DNA of 64,000 nt from Nephrocerus scutellatus (lineage: Eukaryota > Arthropoda > Insecta > Diptera > Pipunculidae). The DNA is taken from assembly GCA_947095585.1 (NCBI GenBank), contig OX352763.1, positions 42,520,010 through 42,584,009 on the forward strand. Reading direction: 5' to 3'. Below the pieces are notes generated by a model that was given only the letters and a program-made list of their open reading frames with translations, was not told the origin of the DNA and searched no databases. The translations under genes were made by a program, and so were the position numbers. Positions 10,810-22,726 of this stretch are shown here, piece by piece (position 1 is the first letter of the stretch; every line of letters begins with the position of its first letter).

Positions 10810-12920
10810 TTTATCATGTGTGGCTTCAATCGTCTTTGAGATAGTTGTTGATGCACAGACCCTAAAGTATAGCAATAAACTAAACGTTACCGTAAAATCG
10901 ATCTGCTACTACTTCCACCGTTGCTCAGCACTTGTTAACGACTGTTTAAGTAAGAGCCATGCCAAGAGCCTTTTATCTGCGGTCAATTGAAGAAATTCTT
11001 ATTCGGGTCAACATACGGTGGTAATATTCGACCACAATATAACCTTTAACACCCATTGCTAGCTGTATGTAATGAATAAAGAAGAATAGAAGAAAATATA
11101 AGATAGCGACATGACGAGGCTTTTTATGTTAATCTCCATTGGTGGAAATTTTCTTTCAAACCGTATCCGATGGCAAGATCATGTGGACTTTTGTTGTTGT
11201 GCAGGCACTTAATGACTTGTCTCAAGTTTCGTTCGAACTGCGTTTCTGTCACTCCGGCGAACTTGGTAAAAAAATAAGAACAACGGTAACGAGTAGAAGC
11301 AGAGCAACAAAGCTATTTCGCAGAGCTACATTTTTTCTTTTATTCACCAAAATGCAAACGAAAATTGTGTAAAGAAGGCGATTAAGTTAATATTGAAAAA
11401 ACTACCGGCCTATCTTCTTACTGGCTGTGTTCTCTAAAATATTTAAGAAGTCTGTTAAAAAGCCCAATTATTAAAAAAGGATCAAACTAGCTGACAATTT
11501 AGGTTACGTTAATCCACAGAAGACGCATTGATGGAATTTTATAAGTATTATCATCACTGAAATAAATACAAAATCTTTAGTAGCGGCTACTTTTATAGGT
11601 AGATGTCACCAAAGCTTTTGTTACGGTGAACCATAGAATTCTTTGTGTAAACTTATTTGATTTAGAGGTAAAACTGGTAAGTGGTTTCTTTCAAGCCTAT
11701 ATAATAGGAAAAAAGGTGGCGGATTCTGGTGGATTGAGGAACAGCCTAAATAAAGATTAAGGTGTCATTTAAACAGGCAGAGCATATTAATAAATCTTCA
11801 CAAATATTTTATAATTCTATGAAGTTATGGTAAAAATAACTGCGATGCAGTTTTTGAATCTTGTATTAATACATCTCAGGTAAATCAAGAAGTACACGAC
11901 TTTAAGTATCTTGGAGTTTGGTTCGTAAAATTTATTTATTGCGAGATGAATGTAATAAGCAATATACATGGAAAATTCCATTATGGTTTAGTCGATAAGT
12001 CCAAACTAAGCTAACGATTATTGCACATATCATGTCCCGTCATTACCGCTTTTTAGGGAATTAAATATAATGCCTTTCCGTCAGCAGTATGTTTTTTAAA
12101 CCTTAAAATTATTTTTTATTAGTCTCCAGTTATATGGTCAAATGCATAAAAGCTAGTAGTTAAATGCTTTTATTTAAGAATTTCTAAGCATATACATATT
12201 ATTGCATTGGATCTAAGTATTTACTACGTGGTCTTTTACATTTACTAGTTCCGGATGAATTTTGAAGTATGTAGTGGCATGCATAAAAACTTTTAAATAC
12301 TTCTATTTTTAAAATATTAGTTGCTTAACTTTTTTCTAGTTGGTAATAAGCACGAGTTTAAAATTCGATAGTAAATGCACGCAAGTTTATAGCGGACGAA
12401 ATGGTCGAATATGTCCCTTTTAATTTTGAAAAAAAGTATTAGGAAATAAGAGTACTCGGGCATAATGAAATGCTTTACCTTTTCTTTATTCATTTCCAAT
12501 TACAAGGCTGCTTACTTTAAATGTTATTTTTGTTTTTGCAATAATATTTAATAATGTTAAAACTGAAAAAAAGGAGCACTTTCGCCTTAACAAAAGATGT
12601 GAGTCTTTTAAGGTATGGATTCCAGGTTGCCGTTGGGGAGACTGTGTATTTGGATCAGAGTACTTTCATGCAATCACAAACGATCACGGAATCACTTGGG
12701 GAGTAACACAGACAAAACGATCTAGATTATGCCAACGACATTTCTGTCTTTTCCGGAGTATGCAAACAAAAACCAAGATGATAGAAGAAACAACAGTCAA
12801 GGTAGGGTTAAAAAAGGGTAGGCTGTGTCGGATACACTGTCGTCGCGGTATTTGAGCGTGACAACGTCTGCCCGGGACGAAAGAAAAGAAACAACGAACA
12901 AAATCTCAAAACGGCATCCA
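10810..12920. other. Upstream intergenic region of the secreted-protein gene
   Basis: A weak TATA-like GCTATACTT is on the minus strand about 60 bp before the ATG (10864-10872). At about 11860-11940 the plus frame contains VHDFKYLGVWF, which resembles the YLG block after the palm of non-LTR RTs and may be a tiny relic. Otherwise nothing is recognised. Confidence 0.35.
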
Positions 12921-12924
12921 AAAT

Positions 12925-13195
12925 TCCAGACCATAATTTCATGCGAATAACTTGAGAAATTGTTTTGTTCCCGTAATTCCAAACCATAATGACCATATTC
13001 CAGAAATTCAAGTCTTATAGTCGCTTCTTAGCCTTATATAATGAATTTCATGCGAATCGCTTGAGAAATTGCTCTGTTCCCAAAATTCCAGAGCATAATG
13101 ACCCTATTCCAGAATTTCCAGACGATCAAGTCTTATAATCGCATCTTAGTCCGACATACGGAATTTCATGCGAATCGCTTGAGAAATGCCTTGGA
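12925..13195 (+). repeat. Tandem repeat, about 2.3 units of about 120 bp
   Basis: Units begin TTCATGCGAAT(A/C)(A/G)CTTGAGAAAT at about 12938, 13046 and 13166. They contain AATTCCAGA, CATAATGACC and CAAGTCTTATA(G/A)TCGC. The first two units align along their whole length; the third is partial and runs into a 258-bp ORF on the plus strand (13098-13355) that starts within the repeat. No other copy is in the window. Confidence 0.75.
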
Positions 13196-13503
13196 TCAAA
13201 AAATTCTAGTTCCTAATGACCAAATCCCAGTGGATATTAAAAGTTCAGTTCATGCCCACAATGCTGTCGTTTTATTGGTGGATCGCAACCAACCAATCAT
13301 ATTGATTGGTCGATCCATCCAAAATATTATAAAAGACCACTGCTGTGGTAACTAAGCCCGTAACTAAACCAATTTATAATAAAATATATAAAGCAAATTT
13401 TTGGTCTTTTAATTAATTCATATTCAACGCGCCCGCATGAATACTCCCATTTCTCTACGTGAAAGCACGGGGAGTGTGTGTACAACATCTCTTAATTCTC
13501 TTA

Positions 13504-13691
13504 ATTTTATATACATACATGTGTATTTTCAATGGACAACACTTTTTATAAAAACTTGGTAGTGATCGGGCCCCGGGGTTGGGGTGACCCAAACAAATTT
13601 AAAAATTTTTTACCCGATTTAGTTCAAATTTTACACACAAATTTTAAATGCGATAAGGGAATTTACATGAAAAATTTTTAATTTTATTGGG
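13504..13691 (+). mobile_element. HINE-like element fragment
   Basis: One unit is present with ACATGTGTATTTTC, GACAACACTTTTT, ATCGGGCCCCGGGGT and ACCCGATTTAGTTC. It is followed by a diverged 3' end, GGGAATTTACATGAAAAATT. Confidence 0.7.
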
Positions 13692-13837
13692 TTTCCAAAC
13701 ATGACTTTAGTTAACGTCAAACGAACAAAGTCATCGCATTTTTTGCAGAGTTCGAAAAACCATATTTTTTGGATGACCTAAATAAGCGGAAATATCGCTT
13801 TACTAAATGAATGAAGGGACTATATCGAGAAATAAAA

Positions 13838-14103
13838 AAAAACTAAAAAAAACCAACTCATAACAATTAAAATTGTTCATGTAAATTCTCTAATCTACAT
13901 ACATGTGTGCAAAGTTTGAATAAAATCGGGTTGATTTTTTCTCTGTGGCCTGATCACTTTCAAATTTTTACAAAAAATGTTGTCATCGAAGATGCACACG
14001 TGTACAAAAAATTTTAATAAAATCGGGTACAATATGGGATCCATCACTTCCAAATTTTAATAGAAAGTGTTGTCGACGCGAAGTTAATATAGAGAGTTTA
14101 ATA
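13838..14103 (-). mobile_element. HINE-like element, short copy with both ends
   Basis: On the minus strand the 5' end is AACTCTCTATATTAACTTCGCG (14103 down) and the 3' end is TAGAGAATTTACATGAACAA with GTTGGTTTTTT at 13838. Two diverged units lie between. Only a short gap separates it from the previous fragment, which lies in the opposite orientation. Confidence 0.72.
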
Positions 14104-15430
14104 AAGATTTCTAAAATGGACAAAATAGATGAGGAACAAAAAGTGGTGTCAGTAGGAATAGGTGGATGCTAATAGTTGTAAGGTTTGGTTAGTACATTTA
14201 AATAAAAGCTTGCTGTAAATTATTTTTCCTTACTTATTATTTTTTATAAACTTTAAATTCCCCCACCAAGACAGGTTTGTGTAAAAGTTAATTAATAGTA
14301 GTTGAAAGTAGATAAAGTTAGTTAAACCATAGAGCAATGAGCACATAGAGTATTTTTCTTTCACAATAAGCTGGTCAAATTCAAAATTTAATTTTTCGGC
14401 CAATCTCGGGCCAAATCTCACACACATCATTTTGCTAAATGTGTTGTACAGTAGAGAATGTTACGTCTTCCTTTTATTTTACTTCTTCTTGCGTTTATTA
14501 CTTTTCTGAATGAACTCTGCTTTCTGCTTTTTAGATTGGTTATACCATTAAAAGCACGACTGCTTGGTAATGAATGCGTCATTCTAGACTTTTATATAGT
14601 AAACGCAAGATAAAATAAAACATTACAAAATCATGTACTCCCTGGATTATTAACTTCACTTATCTGTACTGCACCACGAGTCTACTGTATGTACGAATTT
14701 GTGTATTAACTTCCTCTATCTCTTTGTGCTTTATCAATTAAAAAAGGTATTTTGAAGGTGTTTGCAATTGGTGAATTCTACATTTTATTATTAAAATTAA
14801 TTCGTTCAGAAAGAAATTTTTAAGTGTTGAAATTTACTTTTTATAATTAAATATATCGAATATATTAATCGTTGTAATATTGTAATATGCACGCCGCCCC
14901 CTTAAAGAACAGACAATTTGGCGATAATTAGTAGATATTAAGACGCAAAAATAAAAATGATTATTAGATTATTATTACTGTTTATTAGTTATTTATTTTC
15001 CAGTTAATTTTGTAAAAGCAAGTCAAAATTATTAGCTATTATTTTGTAAAGTATGGATATAAGGAAAATTTAATTGCCAAAATAACTCAACATTGTGTAG
15101 AAAATTGTAATCACTGGTTTTGGATTGATGATAAGATAAAAATGTAAGATTATTTAATTCTCATAATAAAAGGAAATACATGTCGATGGAAAGCTTAAAA
15201 TAATCTTCAATCAAAGGGAAAAATAAAATAAAATAGCAAATAAAAATACAAATTTTCCAAACTCAAGGTAGAAGGTTTTTTAATTGGGACGGCCCATTTT
15301 TCAATTGGCTCTCTTGACTCGTAATCGTCCAGATAAACGAACAAATAAACGTACATTGGAAAAGCTTAAGTCAACATATATGCACTTTATAATATTTCCG
15401 TGCCAATAAACAAGGAGTGCCGAGAATACA
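14104..15430. other. AT-rich intergenic stretch, nothing recognised
   Basis: No supported gene. A short block at 15271-15316 (TTAATTGGGACGGCCCATTTTTC) matches 17474-17520 and is listed as a repeat pair in the findings. Confidence 0.5.
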
Positions 15431-15449
15431 CAGTCGAGAGTGTTGGTGT

Positions 15450-15790
15450 GATCGCCTGTTGTGAATTTAACGCAAAGACCTGCATCCGTATAAGATCGCT
15501 TTGACTCAACGAAAGCCGAACAATCAACAGGCTTCCTTTGATAGCAAAATTGTCAACTCAGCAACCACAAGCCTTTCATGAAATGCCATTAAAAACATGG
15601 GATCATGGCCCAAGAATCTTCTTCAACGATGCTGGCTACGCAGTAACAGTTTCAACAAGACGGCGCCACATGCCACGTAGTTGCTGACCAAACAATCGAG
15701 TTAAAAATCGAAGTTCGGTGACCGTGTTATCTCCAGACCAGACAAGACATGATTTTTAATATGGAGCAATCCAGTAAATAGACCCAGTTC
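15450..15790 (+). mobile_element. mariner-like (IS630-Tc1-mariner) transposase fragment, internally deleted
   Basis: The plus frame at about 15478 reads LHPYKIALTQ followed by KPNNQQASF, the 'LHPYKIQLTQELKPNDHQ' region of mariner-type transposases. At 15650 another frame reads FQQDGATCHVVADQTIELK, carrying the second catalytic Asp in QQDGA, and then V-ISR-like remains. The segment between, which holds the first Asp, is missing or unrecognisable, and frames shift. It is a dead fragment. Confidence 0.75.
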
Positions 15791-15829
15791 GAATAGGATA
15801 GTAAGTTTCAAATTAACGAAGAAAATACA

Positions 15830-15832
<3 letters not shown>

Positions 15833-15859
<27 letters not shown>
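15833..15859 (+). repeat. (AC)n microsatellite
   Basis: An uninterrupted run of about 13 AC dinucleotides. Confidence 0.95.
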
Positions 15860-15860
<1 letters not shown>

Positions 15861-15869
15861 CGTTTTATC

Positions 15870-17460
15870 GATGTTGATTAACTGATTTAATTCAGGAAGC
15901 TCGTCATAACAAGATGACTTGTAATGGGTTAACTCGATAGTAATCTGTTATAATATTTTTATTATGCAATGGATGATAAGATTGAAACTTGAGGCCGTTC
16001 CTACAAAAGACTTGTGGAATTGCAATCACGTTGCAATCTTTAAGAAAGTAGCTTACTATTTTATTACAGTACCTACGTAAGCCAGCGTTCGCCTTGGGCA
16101 GCAGAATTATCACTTATTTAAAAAAAATTAATCTCATTCCGTTCGGCTTATAATCTTAAAACGGGCAACAATAAATGCCTAACCATTTACCGTCAAAGTA
16201 TCGGACGCCCGGAGCACGCAATGAGTTTCCAAACAAATTACTAATTCCAAAACGACAAAGTGCAGATACCGCGCGCTGTAAACAAAATTAGGAGCCCATT
16301 GAAATGTTAGAAACAATTGGAATTAACACATGAAATTTGTTGGAATAACAACCTAATCCTAATCTCCATGGAAAATACTCCTACCATAATCTATGTGGGT
16401 TTCTTTGCTTTGCTTGGCGTCACAAAATATTAGAAGTTATTTAATGCGCGTGTTGGGTCGCGTTGCCGATGTAGGAAGCGAAAACCACTGAAATACAACG
16501 GGAAATCGATTCGCTAAGACACCGAGTCTCTGGACAATTTCGCCGCAGTCATGTCTTTCCATTAAAGAGATAAGGACTCGAACTAATTTGCATGGCACAA
16601 TTTGAAAGTTTATCGAACTTTCAATGGTGCACAGATAGGGGGATTGAATTTAAATTTTGTGACATCTTTATAACCTTTAGCAGACGCCACAGAGAGCTTT
16701 CAGGTCTTTTTTGATTTTTTTTCACACCCACCAAAAAAAAGATCCAGTTTGCAATGAAATAAATATCTAAAGGCGTTGGCTTTTAATGATTTGGTCCATC
16801 AATTCGAAGAGCTGTAGAGGTTATTGAATTTTGACAAATTAATAATAACTACATGAATATTTTAAAATGGAATGTTGGAAATAAAATTCACAAAAACCAT
16901 CTTGACAAAAAAAATCGTTTCTGCTGTTAATAAAAATCCTTTTTTGTCCTTCTTGCCAAAGAGTTAAAATGATTCCATTTACGAGAACTGTTGAAAGTGG
17001 CTGACAAAATGATAGCATAATGTATTGCTGACCTAAATTAGTAACATGAATGTGTGTATGAAACAAAAATAAGAATATAAATTCAGACACAAGTTGGAGC
17101 TACATTAATTATAATCGAAGTGCGACTTTTACTCGAAAGTTATATTCGAAGCGGAAAAATTAATGCTCTCAAATAACGAATAAAAGATAGCAAATTCTGA
17201 ATTGGTATCTGATGGAATTTGTTTAATTACCCGAAAGTAATAGCTTCCTTCCGGCATGCTGACAAGAGAGGACAACCAAAAATTGTAATTATGTTTTGTC
17301 TTATTGCTTTGGCGTATTTATCGCTTATCATTAGGGATTTGGCTTCGTTTGTATAGCGGACTCAGATAAATGGATGGACGAGCCTGCCACATTTCTGGTA
17401 ACGTTTCAAAATTTAAAGGATACTAATCTATTAATCTTCGTCGTAAATACTTCTCACATT
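15870..17460. other. AT-rich intergenic stretch, nothing recognised
   Basis: Short ORFs only, with no motif or repeat partner seen. Confidence 0.5.
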
Positions 17461-17644
17461 TGTCGAGTTATAAAGGTGTTTTGAATTGAGACGCCCCATT
17501 TTTCCAAAAGGGTTTCTTGGCTATGCGTAAAGAAAGCTAAGGTTTTTATTTTGACGTTTTAACTATTCCGTAGATGCCACCACTGAAAAACTAAACGCTT
17601 CAACAACGGTGGCAAACTATCAAAATTTAGTTATCAAGTTTAAA

Positions 17645-18060
17645 GACCACACTCAATAACCCCCGTGGACCCGCCCGTGGTCCTTCCTCAAGACCACCTT
17701 AAGATTTCCCTCGAACCTCCCTTAAGACCTCTCAAGACCCTCTTAAAGGCCCGTCAAAACCACGTTAGGAAGCCCCTAAATACCACCTTCAGACTCCCAC
17801 AAGACCCCACTGAAACCCCTCTCAAAACTCCCTTAACAACCCACACAAGACCCGCCCAAAAACCCCCCTCAAGATCCACCACAAGACCAAGATCCCGCTC
17901 ATAACCAACAAAGGACAATTTAAGACTCTTTCCAGACGCCATCAAAACCACCTCAACAGTCTACCCAACACCCTCTTCAAACCCCCTCAAGACCCCTCTA
18001 GACCTGCCAAGAAACCCCCGCCCCCTCCGTAACCATTGAAAAGTCCTTCCACAAAAACAC
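17645..18060 (+). repeat. Strand-asymmetric C/A-rich degenerate repeat, copy 1
   Basis: About 400 bp with very few G on the plus strand, made of degenerate units of about 10-12 bp around CTCAAGACCCC, CTTAAGACC and CCACAAGACC. A short stretch of the same type is at 56385-56470. The ORF at 17665-17904 is a by-product of the stop-poor composition. Confidence 0.8.
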
Positions 18061-18374
18061 GTAATCTTCAATTCAATGCAATTTTAATACTTTTGTTGAC
18101 AATGGAATTCTTAAATTACTTAATTAAATATATTAAAATAGAGGTACACATAGAAGACAGACATTATAGGTATGTCATTGGTTTCCTTTCTTTTTGTAGT
18201 AAAATTAGTAAATGAGTCAACTGAAATAAAATCTCTCGCAGAGATCAAAACAAACAAAAAAGTACGGGAACGCAATAAACCACAACATTTTTGTCTTGAA
18301 AGAAGCTGCAAAATCCCTTACGCCAAAATTTCACATTCACTAGTTAGTTATATACGAGTATGATAGCATTCGTT

Positions 18375-18612
18375 GGCGCCGTGGCTCAGTGGAAGTGCAC
18401 ATGGCTGCTGAGCAGGAGGTTCAGGTTCGAATCACCAACACCCAAAGTATTTTTCACGGTGTCCCACCTCTCGCGAATGGGTGACAAATGTTCCGAGAGT
18501 AATACCTTGTCACGGAAAGCTTCTCAATTCTCCGTTCGGATCCGGCCTTAAATTGTAGGTCCCTTTCATTTGTGTCCAAAAACATAATGAAAAATAATAA
18601 CCGTTGTTATTA
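18375..18612 (+). mobile_element. tRNA-derived SINE, copy 2
   Basis: It starts GGCGCCGTGGCTCAGTGG (A box); the B box region is GGTTCGAATC. The body has CACCTCTCGCGAATGGGTGA, TTGTCACGGAAAGCTTCTC and GATCCGGCCTTAAATTG. It ends after TTCATTTGTGTCC with an A-rich AATAATAA tail. It lacks the last body block (GGTCGCGAGAAG) found in copies 1, 4 and 5. Confidence 0.88.
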
Positions 18613-19044
18613 ATAAAAATTGTTTTCTAATTTAAGACGTTCAGAATGAATTCAATTGAATTTAATTTGAAAGTGAATGGACCGGCTAAATAAAATAATT
18701 TGATGTATATAAACTACATTAACTATGCATTTACTACATGACAATAATTAATAACATTGAATATGTTGTCAATGTTATTTATGAAGTTTAATTTTTTTTC
18801 GTAGTTTAACAACCCTTCCCTCACCTGGTGTTCTTTTGACCGAAAGAGTTGCACTGCGAGCAAAAGTACTACGCTTAAATTCACAAAATTGCACTCGATT
18901 AGTTTGTTTATGTAACAATTTTAGAATAAAAGCGACACAAATATGTACACATACAAAACGTGGAAGTGGACATTTGTTTTTCGCTTGGCGCCTAAAAATT
19001 ATTGCACTCTGTCAAAATCAAACGGCAACTAAACACAATTTCTG

Positions 19045-19135
19045 TAGGCGCAGTTCCACTCGAACAATTCAACTCGGAGCATAAAACGCATTTTGTGTTG
19101 TAATCGCGCGATTATCATAAACAGTGAAAATGTAC
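19045..19135 (+). repeat. Relic of the foldback-element family
   Basis: GCAGTTCCACTCGAACAATTC, AACTCGGAG, AAACGCATTTTGTG and TAATCGCGCGATTATCA resemble the arms and inner arm boundary of the foldback element at 22727-23293. Only this part is visible; no second arm was found. Confidence 0.5.
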
Positions 19136-19524
19136 TAGGTAAGTTTTTTATGGGACAATTAATAATGCGTTTACTTTTTGAGATGTAAAATTAATACCTT
19201 ATATTAAAATATGAGGCATTTACCAGAAAAAACAATAAATTTGTAAAGGTATAAAAGAATTATTTTAATAATATTAAAAGAAATTATAGTAAAACAAAAC
19301 AAAATTAATCAAAAGTCGAATTTGTATGTGACGAAGTCAATTATCCCATTGTCGCGATAGCTTTTATGTATTCAAATGGCTTAGAATACTTAAATTGGTT
19401 TGCCACGCGAGATAAATGTATTTATTTTTTTGTGGGGCACCCAGTTCTCTATTTCTACGATCTATACCCTAAGGCACACACACTATGAATTTACGTTGGG
19501 TATACACTAACCATTTGTATTCAT

Positions 19525-19887
19525 TTTTGAAATTTTACAGGCATGTGTATTTCCGGTGACAACACTTTCTATTAAGATTTGGGGCCCCCGGGCCTCAGGG
19601 CCGAGGAGTGCCCATACAAATTTTTTTAAAACTTACCCGATTTCCTTCAAATTTTACACACATATCTCCAATGGACAAAACTTTTTCAAAGATTTTTGGA
19701 GGCGATCCCATACAAATTTTTAAAAAATTAATTCGATTTTCTTCAAATTTTAAACACAGATGTATCTCCAATGGACAAAACTTTTTGTAACATTTTTGGA
19801 GTGATAGGGCCCTGAGGACCTAGGGATGCCCATACAAATTTTTTAAGAACTAACCAGACTTTCTTCAAAGTTAAACGCCTGTGTCTC
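19525..19887 (+). mobile_element. HINE-like element, left half, split by an RTE copy
   Basis: Three tandem units with the family motifs (TTCTTCAAATTTTA, ATCTCCAATGGACAAAACTT, GGGCCC-rich island). It stops at GTGTCTC (19881-19887), the same seven bases with which the right half resumes at 21717. Confidence 0.8.
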
Positions 19888-21716
19888 TCCGTGAACTGTA
19901 TCACTGAGATGAACGACGACGACCACGGCAAAGAAAACGGCTAAACGATTTAAGAATTTTCTCATGGAACGTATGCTCACTGTATAGAGGTCACATGTAT
20001 AGAGCTCGAGCTGGCCGATACCCTGTCTAAACATAAGGCTGACATAACAGCAATCCAGGAGATGTGATGGATACAAAAATCAGAATATGACATATATTAC
20101 AGCTGTCATGCAAGACATCATGTGCTCGGAGTCAGGTTTCTTGTCAGAAAAAGAATGAAACCCACCGTTATCGACTTTAAAGCAATAAATGAACGGCTAT
20201 GCACCTTTCGCGTGCGGAGCAAATTTAAAAACATAAGCTTCATAATCTTCACGCACCTACAGAGGATTCCCCAGATGATGAAAAGGATGAATTCTTTGAA
20301 TCAGTCGAACGGGAACTCAATGCCTGCCCTCAGTATGATGTAAAAATCATTCTGGGGGATATGAATGCTAAAATAGGTAGGGAGCCAGTATTCAGGCAGT
20401 ACATTGGGACCCATAGCTTACACGAGAACACTAATGACAATGGACAACGAGTCATAGAGATGGCAGCTAGCAATAATTTGGTCGTTGCGAGTACAAGGTT
20501 TGCGCGTAAAAATATCCACAAAGCCACCTGGGTATCTCCCGATGGAGCCACTCGCAACCAGATAGACCACGTGTTGATAGACCGCCGCCACAACCGAACC
20601 CGTCGACTCGGACCACTATCTTGTTGGTTTGGTGCTCCAAGCGCAGATTGCATCAATACGAAAGACTGCAACCGCGAATCAGATTTGAGCCCTTCGCAAC
20701 GGAGAGACCTGGGAGAAGAATCTCGTCTGTGAACTAGAACAGTACAGAGAGCAAGGACCGCACCAGGCGTGGAAGTTCTACCAAAAAATCCGCGGTATGA
20801 CGCAATATACACCGCGTTGCACATACTGTAAGGACAAGGAGTGTAATCTGATCTCCGATCGTAAACGCATCTTAGAGCGATGGGAAGAGCACTTTCATGA
20901 GTTGCTAAATGGCCAGTTAACTGAGGAATTGGAGGCCGAAGATCTTACTATGCTGCCGCCACCAAGCATAGACGAATTAAGCAGAGCGATTAATCGGCTC
21001 AAAATAATAAGGCGCCGGGATCTGATGGGATCCCAGCGGAACTGATGAAATTAGGAGGACACACAAGCAAGTATGGGAAGCAGAAGTGATGACAGAAGAC
21101 TGGCGAAGAGGCAACTTGTGCCCCATATATAAGAAAGGAGTTATTATAACCTGCAGTGGTATAACGTTGTTGAGTACCGCGTATAAGAGTCTAGAGTCTA
21201 GAGTTTCAAACTCTCTGTAACGGCGAGAGGAACAATCCTCTAAAAGTTCATTCAGATACTGGCCCACGCAGAAGATATTGACATCGTTGTAGAAACCGAA
21301 GAGCTGTACAGGAAGCTTTCATCCAGATAGAGCAGGCGGCACGAAATCTGGGGCTGCACATAAATGAGATCAAAACAAAGTACACGTCTGCGACTAGAAG
21401 ATCCAACATTGTTCCCGCAATTAAAATAGTTGACCGCGAATTAAAAGTAGTCCAACCTTCAAGTATCTCAGGTCAACTGTAGCATTCGATAACAGCTCTT
21501 TGCGCTCTCATTCTAGACTTTAGATTTTTGTAGAAACAATTTGTATGGTGACCCCTTGACCCAGGAATCAGACCATTTTCAAAATACGCCTATTAATTGC
21601 TCATTATAGTATAAAACCAAACTGGATGACATCGGCTCGATATCGGGAACGGTGCCGAGACTTTTTGCGTGAGGCCAGGACCGGACCCCGGTTGTAGAGC
21701 CAAATATGATGATGAT
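19888..21716 (+). mobile_element. RTE-clade non-LTR retrotransposon, copy a (broken)
   Basis: The frames read SWNV-SLYRGH (APE endonuclease start, about 19958) and AIQEM at about 20050. The ORF at 20361-20732 then gives MNAKIGREPVFRQYIGTHSL, NDNGQRVIEMAASNNLVVAS and SPDGATRNQIDHVLIDRR, the APE core with its Asp/Asn and D-H motifs. RT follows with ELSRAINRLK. Much of the RT is deleted: ILAHAEDIDI at about 21265 shows YADD changed to HAED. It ends in the conserved C-terminus (MTSARYRERCRDFLREARTGPRL-like) and an (ATG)n tail. The organisation is endonuclease, then RT, single ORF, short-repeat tail, typical of RTE. Confidence 0.9.
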
Positions 21717-22040
21717 GTGTCTCCGATGCACAATTTTTTTTTTTAATTTAGTGATCATGCTTTTGGCCTGACGAGTGCCCATTAAAAATTAAGCTGATTT
21801 TATTCTAATTTTAACCACCTATGTATCTCCCGAATGGTGCCTATATCAATTTTTAAAAACTAACCCGATTTTCGGGGGCTCCCATACAAATTTGTTCACA
21901 TGTTTTTGCTCTTAAAAATTAATTAATTAATTTATTATTATTATTAATTTTTTCCAAATTAACACTGTTGAAACTTTGCACACATATGTATCTCCTATTA
22001 GAGAATTTATATGAAAATTTTTTTATGGGTTGTTTTATTT
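21717..22040 (+). mobile_element. HINE-like element, right half
   Basis: It resumes with GTGTCTCCGATG, carries units with AACCCGATTTTC and GGCTCCCATACAAATTT, and ends in CTCCTATTAGAGAATTTATATG then TATGGGTTGTTTTA. With 19525-19887 it makes one element interrupted by RTE copy a. Confidence 0.8.
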
Positions 22041-22716
22041 TAAATAGAAAACTAACGATTACTCACCGTGTCCGTGTTATATCCAGTCAATTGGCCGCTC
22101 GTTTGTGTTATTTGAAGCGTCTAAAACAACACATCGAACACGAAGTTGCCGACATATCGCCCGATGCATGAAATTGTATTGAAAAATTAGCTTCAGTGCA
22201 TTCAAACGTGCAGGTGTTCCCTTGGAGAATATTATGTGGATAATTTCGTGTTCCATAATTAATTTCACCGAGGGTACTCTATTGCGAAATATATTTGATT
22301 GCTTGATTGATATCTCAAACTTAAGCTGTTTGTTCAAAATACAAAACACTTTTAATCAAAATGTGTATATGGTGGATACTCGTATCGCAAGTAGTATCAA
22401 AACTTAAAAATAAATGATATATTTGCGTTATTTATTAACATTTATTTGCATGAAAATAATCAATAATTTAAAGTCTACTAAACATTCTGAAAAACACTAT
22501 CTTTCTGTTTTCAAGTGAAATATGAATTTTTAATACGAGTTTCAGATATTTTCGAGTTCGACTTAAAAGAATAAAAAATTAACCTGTAGAATACTAATAG
22601 AAGTTTTATTCAGGAAGTGCGTTTGTATTTAAAAGCTCTGTAACTGTCGTTGAACCCTTAACGCTTAACTCTTAAAAGTTTCCACCGATCGATAAGCGAT
22701 CTAAAAGGGATTATCA
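22041..22716. other. AT-rich intergenic stretch, nothing recognised
   Basis: Overlapping short ORFs on both strands, without recognisable motifs. Confidence 0.45.
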
Positions 22717-22726
22717 CGTTTATTTG
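22717..22726. other. Target-site duplication, left copy
   Basis: CGTTTATTTG, identical to 23294-23303 on the other side of the foldback element. Confidence 0.85.

Noticed and set aside
17665..17904. Pro/Thr/Lys-rich ORF
   Set aside because: It lies fully within the C/A-rich repeat, whose composition avoids stop codons.
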